A stretch of DNA of 64,000 nt from Heterobasidion occidentale (lineage: Eukaryota > Basidiomycota > Agaricomycetes > Russulales > Bondarzewiaceae). The stretch covers positions 1 through 64,000 of the forward strand of contig JBCAQO010000012.1 in the NCBI GenBank assembly GCA_039111635.1. The letters are read 5' to 3'. A program made the position numbers and the translations under genes. Each line of letters starts with the position of its first letter. The stretch's first letter is position 1. The notes below the pieces were generated by a model that did not search any database, was not told where the DNA came from, and saw only the letters and a list, made by a program, of their open reading frames with translations. Shown here in pieces: positions 1 to 10,516 of the stretch.

Positions 1-36
1 CCGCTGACCTGCTCCGGAGCGCCTTATAGCGAAATG

Positions 37-1225
37 TTAATCAGTAACCGTAGTCGTTATTGCTGAGGAACACGTACCATCCGCAGAGGTCTGCTGACTT
101 GGACCCTCTTCCTGCGTCTCAGAATGATCACCACCTTCCCGGTCAGCCCTCAGAACTGCAACGGCACGCTGGACTGTCGGCTTCCCAGTGAGACTGTATC
201 GCCTGAGCATGTCCCCAAACCCTTCCAAAGTGTTGTCGTGGATGTTCGCCTCCAGCCAGCTCGGCGCGGCTAAACGACGACCTCCGTGCGCCATGACTTT
301 CTGACTGGAGAAAGACACTGCAGAGCGGACGGGGTTATGGACACGGATGATGGTGATGTGATCGGTGAGCGTGTGCAAAGGCCGCACCCACCAAACAGGG
401 ACGCCGCAACGAAACATCGTTTGCACCATCGATTCCTTGCGAGTGAAGATTCCTCGCAGAGGCAAAACGTTGTCGTAGTCTCCAAAGTCGGGATCATCGA
501 GTCGCGGGCGAACGACCGACGTATAGGTTAGCCAGCCCCGAAGGGCAAGGATCAGGCGTTGACACTCTCTGAACCACATGAGGACGTCGAATGAAGACAT
601 CGGGTCTCCTGCAAGCGTGAGAGCGCACGACGTAGCATGTCCGCGTCTCGAAGGACGATGTTCTTGCGACGCAGGGCCCATTGCTCTGGCTGTAGCACAT
701 CTTGCGCGCCCGCGCGGGATAGGTCGTCAGCTTCAGTGATGGCCCATGCAATGACCTCACTCGCGGCTTTGCGAAGGCGAGCATGCATGGAGGAAGTTAG
801 GAAGCCCACGTCTTCTTGCGGTAAACGCAGGGCTACGTCGAAGTCTTTGGAGTCAATAGCCAACCATGGTATGTCCTTGTCCTCAAAATCGGGTAAAATA
901 CCCTTTGCGTCCAGCAAGGGAAACTCCTGGATCTTGACGTTCAGCATCAAATCAGGGTTTCCCGGGACGGCGATAGCGTGCGGCTCTCTCTCATCAAAGA
1001 CCTGAGGCCACTTGAGATGTTCAAAGGCCCCCAGCATTCCGTCGGCAAAGAAGCTGAACGGAACACCGTCCTCGTGGGTGGCGGTTCTGGCACAAACTCC
1101 ATGTTCGGCGAGGAGATCCACAGCCCGCCATTGCTGTCTGGAAATGGCGCTAGGATGAGACAGTCACTGTGGGCAAGCGCTATATCCTCTGATTTCGGCA
1201 CGCGGGCAGCAAGAATCTCTTCCAA
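37..1225 (-). pseudogene. Hypothetical Agaricomycete protein, reading frame broken
   Basis: The minus strand carries three overlapping open stretches that read like one protein: about 1225-1090, then 1121-600, then 625-37. Each lies in a different frame, and I see no usable GT-AG intron at either junction. The last stretch contains a well-formed segment (FRECQRLILALRGWL, then PLRGIFT and CGVPVWWVRP) that I recall from large uncharacterised proteins common in polypore genomes. No catalytic motif is visible and no function can be assigned. The two frame changes suggest a decayed copy, although sequencing indels cannot be excluded. Whether the N-terminus at 1225 is real is unclear. Family recall is from memory and only moderately certain. 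Confidence 0.5.
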
Positions 1226-1439
1226 TGACTTATAAGGCGTGGGGTGAGACGTACTAATTTGAGCAGATGAGTATAGGATCGCCTCGTGAAAATGCGGCGA
1301 AAGTAACCTACTTATTCTGCATGGCGGCTAAGATTGAGTAAATGGTGGCTCTAGGAGTCTTGATGCTACAGGGCTGTGGGGTCCTCGGAGTTCTTGCAAG
1401 TGCCAAATGGGAGGAAGGGGAGGGGAGATCCGCAAATCG
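1226..1439. other. Intergenic, nothing recognised
   Basis: This stretch lies between the broken gene and the start of the inverted repeat. It contains stops in all frames within short distances, and I see no repeat, RNA gene or clear promoter element. Confidence 0.5.
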
Positions 1440-2400
1440 TCTAAGATTGCACGTGGGTGCGTGGGTCGATGCGTTGGGCGTTCGTCAAAGGCAACTCACG
1501 TCCGAGGGACGGACCTGTGGTTTCGCGCCTGAAAGGCGTAAAAATCCAAAGACGGCGCAGGGAAGAGAGTGATATCTGTGTGCGGTCCAACTGCGAAGAG
1601 GGAATTGCCCGATGAGAGCTCGGTGCCTGAGAAGGTGGAGCACTTCAGTGAACCTATGAAAAGCAAGGATCAGACGGACAGAGGATCACATGTCACTTAC
1701 TCAGTGGGTATCCGATGGATGGGTGTCGGAGGGGGTCGTCAGTGCAATGGCAAGTACAGAGCTAGGGAGATGAGCGTCGTGGAACGCGTGGCCGAGGGTG
1801 TGGGGTTGAACACGACGACGACGACGACGACGACGACGATGAGAACCAAGTTGTGCTGAAGTTGCAGATGATCGCGAGCTGTGTCACTGGACGTGGTCAC
1901 GCACCGAGCTCGGGACATTGCCGAGCGCTTGCACACAACATGCGTGTTAGCCATCACTTCGCCGTCCAGCCAGCCAACCTCTCTCCATCAATGACAACAG
2001 ATAACACTTCAACACCTCATCCATCAACCTCAAAAATCCGGCTATGATTCTTAGAACTGCTTCAAGGTAAGTACCTCCGTTGTTTATTTCTTTGCTGCTG
2101 GTGCTGAATATGTCCTCCCTCAGTATCACTCTCATCCTGCTTGTCGTCGTCGCTGGCCATTTCCGCCCCTCGGGCGTGAAGTTCCCCCCTCCGTCTTTCA
2201 GACGTGAGGGTGCCGCATCGACGCATCGACTCATGGGCACACATCGCCGGTCCTATCGCGATGCTCCACAAGACACTGTGAGCGAGCTTGGGTGACGACT
2301 GGCTCACCCTCTGCCTCTGCTCTACTACGATTGAAATTCATTGTATTCAGCATCGTAAGGACGACTCGGACGACTCGAGTTAGACTTAGGGTGTAAGGAC
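1440..2400 (+). repeat. Left arm, outer non-satellite part of inverted repeat
   Basis: This segment matches the reverse complement of about 14930-15720. Shared landmarks are the CATCCATCAACCTCAA block near 2023, followed by CTATGATTCTT and CAAGGTAAGTAC; the GGCGTGAAGTTCCCCC block near 2174; and the GGACGTGAG-type block near 1490-1550. The arms differ by many substitutions and small indels, so the duplication is not recent. A short motif (cgcctttcaggcg ... ggacgtgag) occurs twice within each arm. No convincing gene is present. Confidence 0.75.
1813..1842. repeat. (CGA)n microsatellite
   Basis: About nine to ten tandem ACG/CGA triplets interrupt the left arm. The right arm has no comparable run at the matching place, so the expansion occurred after the arms separated. 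Confidence 0.9.
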
Positions 2401-4530
2401 ACCTCAAACGACTTGTGCTAAATCAATGTGTGAGCTGACAGTCTTCTGAAGTCACCCAGGGTTTACAGAGTGCGGACGTCACGGACGACTCGGGTCTAGC
2501 TTACCGGGTAAGGATGTCCCAGACAACTTGCTGCCGAACCAAAGTCTTGCTCACACTGTTCATCCATCACCCAGGCTTCACAGAGGGTCGACGTCGCAGA
2601 CGACTCGGGTCAGGACGTCGCAGACGACTCAGGTCTGGCTTACCGGGTAAGGACGTCAGAGACGACTTGTTGCTCAACCAAATTCTTGCTCATCTGTTCT
2701 GCCATCACCCAGGGTTTAGAGAGAGCTGACGTCGCAGACGACTCGGGTCAGGACGTCGCAGACGACTCGGGTCTGGCTTACCGGGTAAGGACGTCAGAGA
2801 CGACTTGTTGCTCAACCAAAGTCTTGCTCACCTATTCTGCCATCACTCAGGATTCACAGAGAGCCGACGTCGCAGACGACTCGGGTCAGGACGTCGCAGA
2901 CGACTCGGGTCTGGCTTACCGGGTAAGGACGTCAGAGACGACTTGTTGCTCAACCAAAGTTATGCTCACCTATTCTGTCATCACCCAGGGTTCACAGAAA
3001 GCCGACGTCGCAGACGACTCGGACCAGGACGTCGCAGACGACTCGGATCAGGACGTCGCAGACGACTCGGGTCAGGACGTCGCAGACGACTCGGGTCTTG
3101 CTTACCGGGTAAGGACGTCAGAGACGACTCGTTGCTCAACCAAATTCTTGCTCACCTGTTCTGCGATCACTCAGGATTCACAGAGAGCCGACGTCGCAGA
3201 CGACTCGGGTCAGGACGTCGCAGACGACTCGGGTCTGGCTTACCGGGTAAGGACGTCAGAGACGACTCGTTGCTCAACCAAAGTCTTGCTCACCTATTCT
3301 GTCATCACCCAGGGTTCACAGAGAGCCGACGTCGCAGACGACTCGGGTCAGGACGTCGCAGACGACTCGGGTCTGGCTTACTGTGTAAGGACGTCAGAGA
3401 CGACTTGTTGCTCAACCGAATTCTTGCTCATCTGTTCTGCCATCACCCAGGGTTCACAGAGAGCTGACGTCGCAGACGACGTCAGTGAGGACATCGCAGA
3501 CGACTCGGGTCAGGACGTCGCAGACGACTCGGGTCTGGACGTCGCAGACGACTCGGGTCTTGCTTACCGGGTAAGGACGTCAGAGACGACTCGTTGCTCA
3601 ACCAAATTCTTGCTCACCTGTTCTGCGATCACTCAGGATTCACAGAGAGCCGACGTCGCAGACGACTCGGGTCAGGACGTCGCAGACGACTCGGGTCTTG
3701 CTTACCGGGTAAGGACGTCAGAGACGACTCGTTGCTCAACCAAATTCTTGCTCACCTGTTCTGCGATCACTCAGGATTCACAGAGAGCCGACGTCGCAGA
3801 CGACTCGGGTCAGGACGTCGCAGACGATTCGGGTCTTGCTTACCGGGTAAGGACGTCAGAGACGACTCGTTGCTCAACCAAAGTCTTGCTCACCTATTCT
3901 GTCATCACCCAGGGTTCACAGAGAGCCGACGTCGCAGACGACTCGGGTCAGGACGTCGCAGACGACTCGGGTCTGGCTTACTGTGTAAGGACGTCAGAGA
4001 CGACTTGTTGCTCAACCGAATTCTTGCTCATCTGTTCTGCCATCACCCAGGGTTCACAGAGAGCTGACGTCGCAGACGACGTCAGTGAGGACATCGCAGA
4101 CGACTCGGGTCAGGACGTCTCGCAGACGACTCGGGTCTGGCTTACCGGGTAAGGACGTCAGAGACGACTTGTTGCTCAACCAAAGTTATGCTCACCTATT
4201 CTGTCATCACCCAGGGTTCACAGAGAGCCGACGTCGCAGACGACTCGGGTCTGGCTTACTGGGTAAGGACGTCAGAGACGACTTGTTGCTCAACCAAATT
4301 CTTGCTCATCTGTTCTGCCATCACCCAGGGTTCACAGAGAGCCGACGTCGCAGACGACTCGGGTCAGGACGTCGCAGACGACTCGGTTCTGGCTTACTGG
4401 GTAAGGACGTCAGAGACGACTCGGGTCTGGCTTACCGGGTAAGGACGTCAGAGACGACTTGTTGCTGAACCAAATTTTTGCTCACCTGTTCTGCCATCAT
4501 CCAGGGTTCACAGAGAGCCGACGTCGCAGA
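2400..4530 (+). repeat. Satellite array in left arm (GACGTC/CAGACGACTCGGGT units)
   Basis: This is a tandem higher-order array. The basic unit of about 24 bp reads GACGTCGCAGACGACTCGGG plus TCAG. One to four of these alternate with a segment of about 90-115 bp that contains CTTACCGGGTAAGGACGTC, then GACGACT, then a TTGCTCAACCAAA block, then CATCACCCAGGGTTCACAGA. I count about 14 higher-order units. The repeat length is a multiple of three, which keeps several frames open for hundreds of codons, but these translations are only the repeat. Each long unit carries a near-perfect palindrome, CTTACCGGGTAAG, which places a splice-donor-like GGTAAG on both strands. Confidence 0.95.
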
Positions 4531-4931
4531 TGACTCGGGTCAGAACGTCGCAGGGCTCCACCAGGATATGGGCATCAACGACTCCCCCTCCAAGCGTCGG
4601 CCTCGCGCATTTCGCGGCCAACCCTCGGTGCCTGCTGGATACCACCAGCTGTGACTCCCTCGGTACGTACTCCTCCCGCCTCCCTTCTACTACATACCGC
4701 CTGCCCACATTGACGTATTCTCGTTTCCACCTCTGCACAGATAAGCCCCCAGCCCCTGCGCCGATACGAGCACCACGCCCGCCTCATGCCCTCCTTTGGC
4801 GCGAATTGGGCGCTGGTATCGGCACTCCAGGATCAGTACGACGCGAGCGTGCTTCCTCGCCATACGTTCTCGCCGCTCGGGCGGGACGGGGAAGTTGTCG
4901 AGCCCAGGAGTCCTGGGCCGGGGACGTTCTG
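4530..4931 (+). pseudogene. Hypothetical gene fragment, two exons
   Basis: Just inside the left array is a coding-like piece (4561-4660, containing GINDSPSKRRPRAFRG). It is followed by a probable intron (donor GTACGT near 4662, acceptor near 4740) and a second piece of about 63 codons ending at a TGA near 4929-4931, containing LRRYEHHARLMPSFGANWAL. The first piece meets a stop before the donor in its best frame, and its 5' end dissolves into the satellite. This is best read as the truncated 3' end of a gene captured between the arms. No domain is recognised. Confidence 0.35.
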
Positions 4932-5009
4932 AGATCCACCCGCTGCGGAAGGGAAAGGGGTAGGCTGTGTTGTTGGACGGCGCAGCAGGGATTGCCAGAA
5001 TATAGTTAG

Positions 5010-5720
5010 TTTTGTCCCGTGCGAGCAAGGTATTTGTGGGTAGCCGCAGGCGATCACACATGTATCTCACTTACTTAGACACCTATAGGTTGCCATACCT
5101 CAGAACTTCTACAATGTGCCGACAATAACAACGTGAAATGAGAGCTGCATGATTATTCTACAACACTGATGTTCCGACTCAATTCGTGGCTCAACGATCG
5201 AGGTACGCGGGAACACTCACCATGTATCGTACACATCGCTTGTTTTGACGAGAGACACAGATATCTGCTAAGATGGAAAACTTATCAAACAATGTCTTTC
5301 ACTGGTCATCCCCTGTCAAGTCAATGTAGTCCACCGGCGTGGGCGGCCTGTGTCTGGCCGCGCGGCGAATGGCATCCCTCTGCTTTCTAGCTTGAATCCT
5401 CGTTATCGATATGGACAACTCATCAGCACTTGTTGCGGAAAAAATTCGTCGACGGCACGAGGGACAATGTGCGGAATGTGACTATTGAGTAGTATTGTAT
5501 TTTTTCTCATGGCCTACCACAACCACCCACGACTGCGTAGCACAGTTGCATGAAGACTCGCAGGGCGCCACAGAATTTGCAGCAATCCGGTGTGGCAGGC
5601 CGACGATCAGAGGCCCCCTCTGCGCACGCCGCTTTGGAGGTTGGACATTGCGGTGGCGTTCAATGTGGCGCAGGTGAGAGGCTGTGTGAGGCGTCATGTT
5701 GCATCCGATATGTATTGGGA
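5010..5720. other. Intergenic, nothing recognised
   Basis: There is no credible reading frame, repeat or RNA gene here. Short open frames on both strands overlap each other and show no coding character. Confidence 0.4.
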
Positions 5721-5721
5721 G

Positions 5722-5976
5722 GTGACCGTATCAAGTCACCTCTGTGACCGTGCGGTAAGTTTGCTTGAAGCGGCTTGAGGGACGTTACGGGGCGCATTGT
5801 GACCGTGCGCACCCCAGAGTTTAAGACGCGCCTGTAAAATTGCACCCACACCCAGCCTACTTATTACTAGAGCTGTTGTGGTCCTCTCGGTGATGAGCGC
5901 TGCTCGGGCCGGCGTGGCTTCCGATACGGTCACGGGAGCTCGCATGCTAAGTGACGGTGACACCACATACGGTCAC
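5722..5976. promoter_or_regulatory. Cluster of GTGACCGT / ACGGTCAC sites
   Basis: Five exact copies of one 8-mer lie within 255 bp: GTGACCGT at 5722, 5744 and 5799, and its reverse complement ACGGTCAC at 5926 and 5969. Degenerate relatives (GTGACGGTGAC near 5952, ACGGTGAC near 5989) lie between and after them. Chance expectation for an 8-mer in this space is far below one. The cluster sits 200-450 bp upstream of the first coding-like exon of the JmjC-like gene, so binding sites for a dimeric regulator are plausible. That role is inference only. Confidence 0.4.
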
Positions 5977-6183
5977 AGTACCGCCTTCACGGTGACTCGC
6001 TGTGCCGCCCGTATCTAGCCATAGGACCTCTGGTCACCCCGCCTGATTACTCCATCGAGCGTTGCCAGAAGACAGGATTGATGAAGAAGGACAAGAGAGA
6101 CCCCTTCATTGTGTTTTCCCCGACTCATGAAGGTATTTTCCCCTCTGTCCGGTCAGAGTATCTAATCCTTCTTGAACTCCAGA

Positions 6184-9100
6184 TACGAGGCCTTACCCGC
6201 CGTGGGCCGACCGCACAGTGGACGCAAATCCTGCAGTGCTACTCCCCGAGGACCTTCGACCCCACGTGAACTGTGAAATTTTTTTCTCCGGCGCCAAGGC
6301 CATTGATCCTAGCTATCCCTACCGCCCGGCTCGTGTACCACGCCACTCTGGTGCACGCCAGGACGTCACGTGGACATTCTACATGTCGTGGATTCAGGTG
6401 AGGTCCTTGAGGGCCCCCGACTCACGTGTTGCGGTTCCAGGAAGCGTGTGGCTCCGCGAGAGAACAGGGCAGGAAGCGGTATTCTTGTGTTCACGAGAGG
6501 GTGAATGGAAAGCGTGGCTCGGATGGGACGGTGCAGTGTATTCCCACTGATAGCGAACGTTGACATTGATGCTGAATCATTTAGGTGCCTCTGCCCACAC
6601 CGTCCATCCGTGTATCCTGGCACTGTTTTCAATTTCTACAAATCCTTTCGATGGTTCCCCGAGCGGCTGTGCGCTCTCGTGCGAGAGACTGGCGCAAGGG
6701 CAACGGTTTTTGGTGATGCCGAGAGATGTGCAGTCGAATCAATAGTGGGCACAGACTCTGAGGGGCACCTCCAACCGGCGTTCACTCCGGTGCAAGCAAT
6801 TCGTGTCTATCGTTATTTGGTCCCTTACGTCTACACGAGTGCCGATGACCATTCCCCTCCGGGATGTGGTCCCACTTTGGGAACCCCTCATATCGCAGTC
6901 CTCCGCACACCCCTCGATACTGCGCTGGGAGAGTTTCATGGATTACCAGAGGTAAGTGCCAGCGGGACGCCTGTAGTCTACTCTCACAAAAGAAATCAGA
7001 TTGTCATGGACCCAATTGACGAACGTACAACAACCCCAGTCTCTGAGCCATCAGGTGATTTTGAATCCCACGCGGCGCCCCCTTCGACTCCGCCCCAAGG
7101 TGTAGGACGTCAGAGCCCCACTCACCAGGGTACAACCATGAACGACACCATGCGGCTCGAAGGCGCCGGGCCCCGAGAGGAGGACACACACCACGCCGAC
7201 GGGCTACCGGCGGCTGGCGATGACCCCACGCTTGGATCTGATGCCGCAAACAGTAGCTCTGAGGGGGCAATCCCAGAGACATCGGTTGGGGCTGTGTCTC
7301 TTCATGAGTTCGGTAAGCACGCAGACATGGAGGGACCTTATCCGTCACCTAAGCCATTATCGCTCGACCTTATCCGTGCGCGCGTACGTTGTAGAGCCCG
7401 ATCACCTTGTCACACCGTCCAATGATGTCGACAGGGCCCCGAGCAACAACCTGTCGATCCACCAGTCGAGGTATAGTCATGCAGTGCGTCCTGGACACAA
7501 TGGGTCATTGAAAACCCTGGTTTTATTTCATTTCATCGGGTAATATTGCAGGTCAAACCTTGTCCGATTCATGCACCGAGTTGGGACGCCTTCAGCCTCC
7601 TTCCCGGACGACAGATCCCTAAACGCGCAGATGGGGTCACAGAACCTCTCGTAACATGGTGGCATGGGATGCAGACAATTCTGCCTCCCGTGTATGGACC
7701 AGATGGAGAGGTGAGTCTATGCCTCCTTGATTCTGGCCTCAAGGACCAACCCCTCGGGTGTCGGTGATCCATGAACGTGCTCACCGACCAAAATAATGTG
7801 TGCCTTGTCCTCGACAGGAGAGTGAAGATCATAAGGCAGTCCGCGCCATGGCACAAAATCCTGGAGCATGGGAATCACCAGAGGCCCCTGTCGTATTCGT
7901 GGAGTTGCCTGCGTCACCAGTGCGGCACGATGCCGGTTTAGGTCCCAGTTCATCCAAGAACCCTTGCTTTGGAGAGGCGCATCTACATGTTATAGCGTGC
8001 ATACGTCAAGCCCTGGCCTCCGGTAAATCTGTCGTTGTTTACCCTTATTCAACCTCTCCTTCCGACGCATTTGATGCCGCCGGTGTCCGTAAGGTGTGTG
8101 GCTCGTTGGCACAGACTGTACAATGGCAAGGTGTGTCCACAATGATGCCAATGACCTGAAGGATCCTGACGACGCTGCGTATTTGGAGACGCGCACAAGC
8201 GTGAATTGCACAGGAGACACTGGAGACGTTGGTAATATCAATGATTCATGGTAAACATTCGCTGAAATTTCATTAGGACCCGTCTCGAAAAGAGAAGGGG
8301 CTCCTGTGGAACCCCATGATGAGGGCACCTTAGGAGAATTCTTATCCATGGCTGACAACCCAAAGGCGTGCGGTAACTACCTCGACAATCCAGATTTTTC
8401 CCCATCAGGTATTCCTTGGTTTATCTCGTGAGCATTCTTCTTCGACGGTGATCCTTCCAGTGCTGAATGATTGAGGGCAGCGCGTTGTCAGATGATCGCC
8501 ATAGTTGGCAGACAACTAAAGATGAGGGTTATGCGCCCAATTATCGGGAAGCAGGCCCCCACTACGTACCTTTCGATGCCTGGCGAATGCTGAATTGGAA
8601 TCTTCTCACTCACAAAGGTTATGTTACATATCCCCATCACGATGCGGCAGGACTATGTACCTTTGTCGGGGTGCGCGACGGCGCCAAGATCTGGACGCTA
8701 TATGCCCTGCTCGTGGACCGATGCGGCGCCAGGCCTGGTTGAAACATCAACGAACAATCCAATCGACAGGCTACGGGGACTTTGATTACCTCGCGCACAC
8801 CAAAGGATTCAACGTGTTGCTCACGGAGAACTCCTTCCTGTAAGTTCTCTTTGCACGGGCTTGGTGACGGCTTACTCGAATGATTTGCGGTACAGTCTCA
8901 TGCCTCCAGGCGCTTGGCACGCGGTATACACACCCATCAACACCCTCGCCGTAGGGGGCCATTTCTTAACATACGAGTGCATGGCTCAGACTGAGGTGGC
9001 GAGGTTCCACGACATCAAGTACAGCCGTCAGGCGACCAACACGAGTCATGAAGGCATCGAACGCACTTTGGCCAGGATGTCCCTCGCCTTGCTTACGAAG

Positions 9101-9502
9101 GAATCCGGTGAGTGATATGTTGCTTCGTTCAAACTCCTCATAGGGAACGAGGGATTAACCACACCAGTGATGCCCCGAGACTCATTCTTGGCCCTCGCCA
9201 CGATGATCCTGCAGCCAGAGAAATATCGCCCAGTGTTACCGAAAGAAGAGCGCACAGAAATCGATCCCCCACTGGCTAACGATGATATTCCGGTCGAGGG
9301 CATGCCAGGAGCTGGTAAGCTCGAGGAAGAGGACAAGGAATTCATGGAAGCCCAGCTGGTTGTCCTCGATATCCTGCGAGCGAACAAGTTGCCCACCACG
9401 CGGAAGAAGATACATGTCATGTTGAATAAGCTCACTTTCGGTGGTGATATCGTGGATGAGTTGAGGGTGAGAGTCGCACCTGAGGGGCCAAGTTGGATGT
9501 GA
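6184..9502 (+). CDS. JmjC-like 2-oxoglutarate/Fe(II) oxygenase, multi-exon, one frame break
   Basis: The C-terminal half resembles the JmjC-like proteins expanded in Agaricomycetes. An exon at about 8467-8839 contains the metal-binding HxD as TYPHHDAAGLCTFV followed by GAKIWTL. After an intron at 8840-8895, the exon 8896-9107 carries the distal histidine in LMPPGAWHAVYTP. After an intron at 9108-9167, the last exon 9168-9502 ends at TGA. Such proteins hydroxylate or demethylate protein substrates; the substrate here is unknown. Between IWTLY and the MRRQAWLKHQ segment (8700-8730) the frame changes without an intron, which suggests damage. Upstream exons (about 6184-6397, 6442 onward, 6560-7430, 7546-7710, 7818-8130) look coding, but their joins are uncertain and no N-terminal domain is recognised. 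The gene is convergent with the TET/JBP gene. Confidence 0.6.
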
Positions 9503-9830
9503 TCGCGTTGCAGTCATTCCTTGAGTGTTTGCGGGGCAGTGGGAGGAGATCCAAAGGGTTTTTTCGAGCGAGTGTGTTGAATTTATATATTGGTTCCCAA
9601 TAAGTGTCAATGTCAATGTTTCGGTCGATGTACGGGCTTGCACGGTGGTCAACAGTTGGTTAAGAACCAAAATATGGTATATAATGTGGGAAGAGCCTGT
9701 TATCTCGATATACAACCTTCTGAGCCCTGTATCCCTTGCTCATAAGACCGTTCTCTGATTTTACTATCTCTTTGTAACAAGAGTGGGAGCCCTCCCGTGA
9801 AAGACAATAACTCAACGTCGCAGTCACACA
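9503..9830. other. 3' flank of the JmjC-like gene
   Basis: This AT-richer stretch after the stop codon has no coding potential and probably contains the 3' untranslated region and polyadenylation signals. No terminator motif can be assigned with confidence. Confidence 0.4.
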
Positions 9831-9835
9831 GTAGG

Positions 9836-10035
9836 ACGCAGTATCGTGACAGTACGGTCGCAGTATCGTGACAGTACGGTCGCAGTATCGTGACAGTACG
9901 GTCGCAGTATCGTGACAGTACGGTCGCAGTATCGTGACAGTACGGTCGCAGTATCGTGACAGTACGGTCGCAGTGTCGTGACAGTACGGTCGCAGTATCG
10001 TGACAGTACGGTCGCAGTATCGTGACAGTACCGTC
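9836..10035. repeat. 22 bp tandem repeat, about nine copies
   Basis: The unit CGCAGTATCGTGACAGTACGG plus T is repeated nearly perfectly, with one TAT-to-TGT variant near 9971 and a degenerate last copy. It lies in the convergent gap between the two oxygenase genes. Its high identity indicates recent expansion or homogenisation. Confidence 0.95.
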
Positions 10036-10330
10036 CCAGTATTGTATTCAGAATTGTAAGGAAGACTCGGACGACTCGGGTTAGGCTTACAGGGTAAGGA
10101 CGTCTCGAACGACTTGGTGCTGAATCAATGTGTGAGCTCACAGTCTTCTGAAGTCACCCAGGGTTTACAGAGCACGGACGTCGCAGACGACTTGGGTCAG
10201 GCCTACAGGGTAAGGACGTCGCCGACGACTCGGGTTAGGCTCACAGGGTAAGGACATCACAGACGACTCGGGTCACACTTACAGGGTATAGACGTCTCAG
10301 ATGACTCCGGTCAGGCCTCCAGTGTACAGA
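10036..10330 (+). repeat. Internal partial copy of the arm satellite
   Basis: This repeats, in the same orientation, the start of the left array (2335-2530): a TTGTATTCAG start, GGAAGACTCGGACGACTCGG, the AATCAATGTGTGAGCT block and GTCACCCAGGGTTTACAGAG. Degenerate GACGTC/GACGACTCGGGT units follow. The element therefore holds at least three copies of this sequence: two in the arms and one between the two genes. Confidence 0.85.
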
Positions 10331-10516
10331 CATCCTAGACATTGATGTGGACGACAGGTAAACAGACCGGCATGGGTAGCATGAGCAATTTGGTAGAGTA
10401 TAGTCGCCTTAGTTCTTTACCTTGGGTTACCATACAGTTTGAGGCATCATTGTATAGATGTAATACAGGAAACGCTTTGTTATAAACGTCAGCCAAATCG
10501 GACTACAGCACAAATA

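Noticed and set aside
2686..4152. 488-residue open reading frame in the left array
   Set aside because: It is a direct translation of the satellite; overlapping frames are equally open because the unit length is a multiple of three. No start context or domain supports a gene.
2400..4530. CRISPR array
   Set aside because: Spacing units are themselves repeated and the genome is eukaryotic; no unique spacers.
9824..10141. 105-residue ORF over the 22 bp repeat
   Set aside because: Translation of the tandem repeat (RYCDRTVT-type), not a gene.
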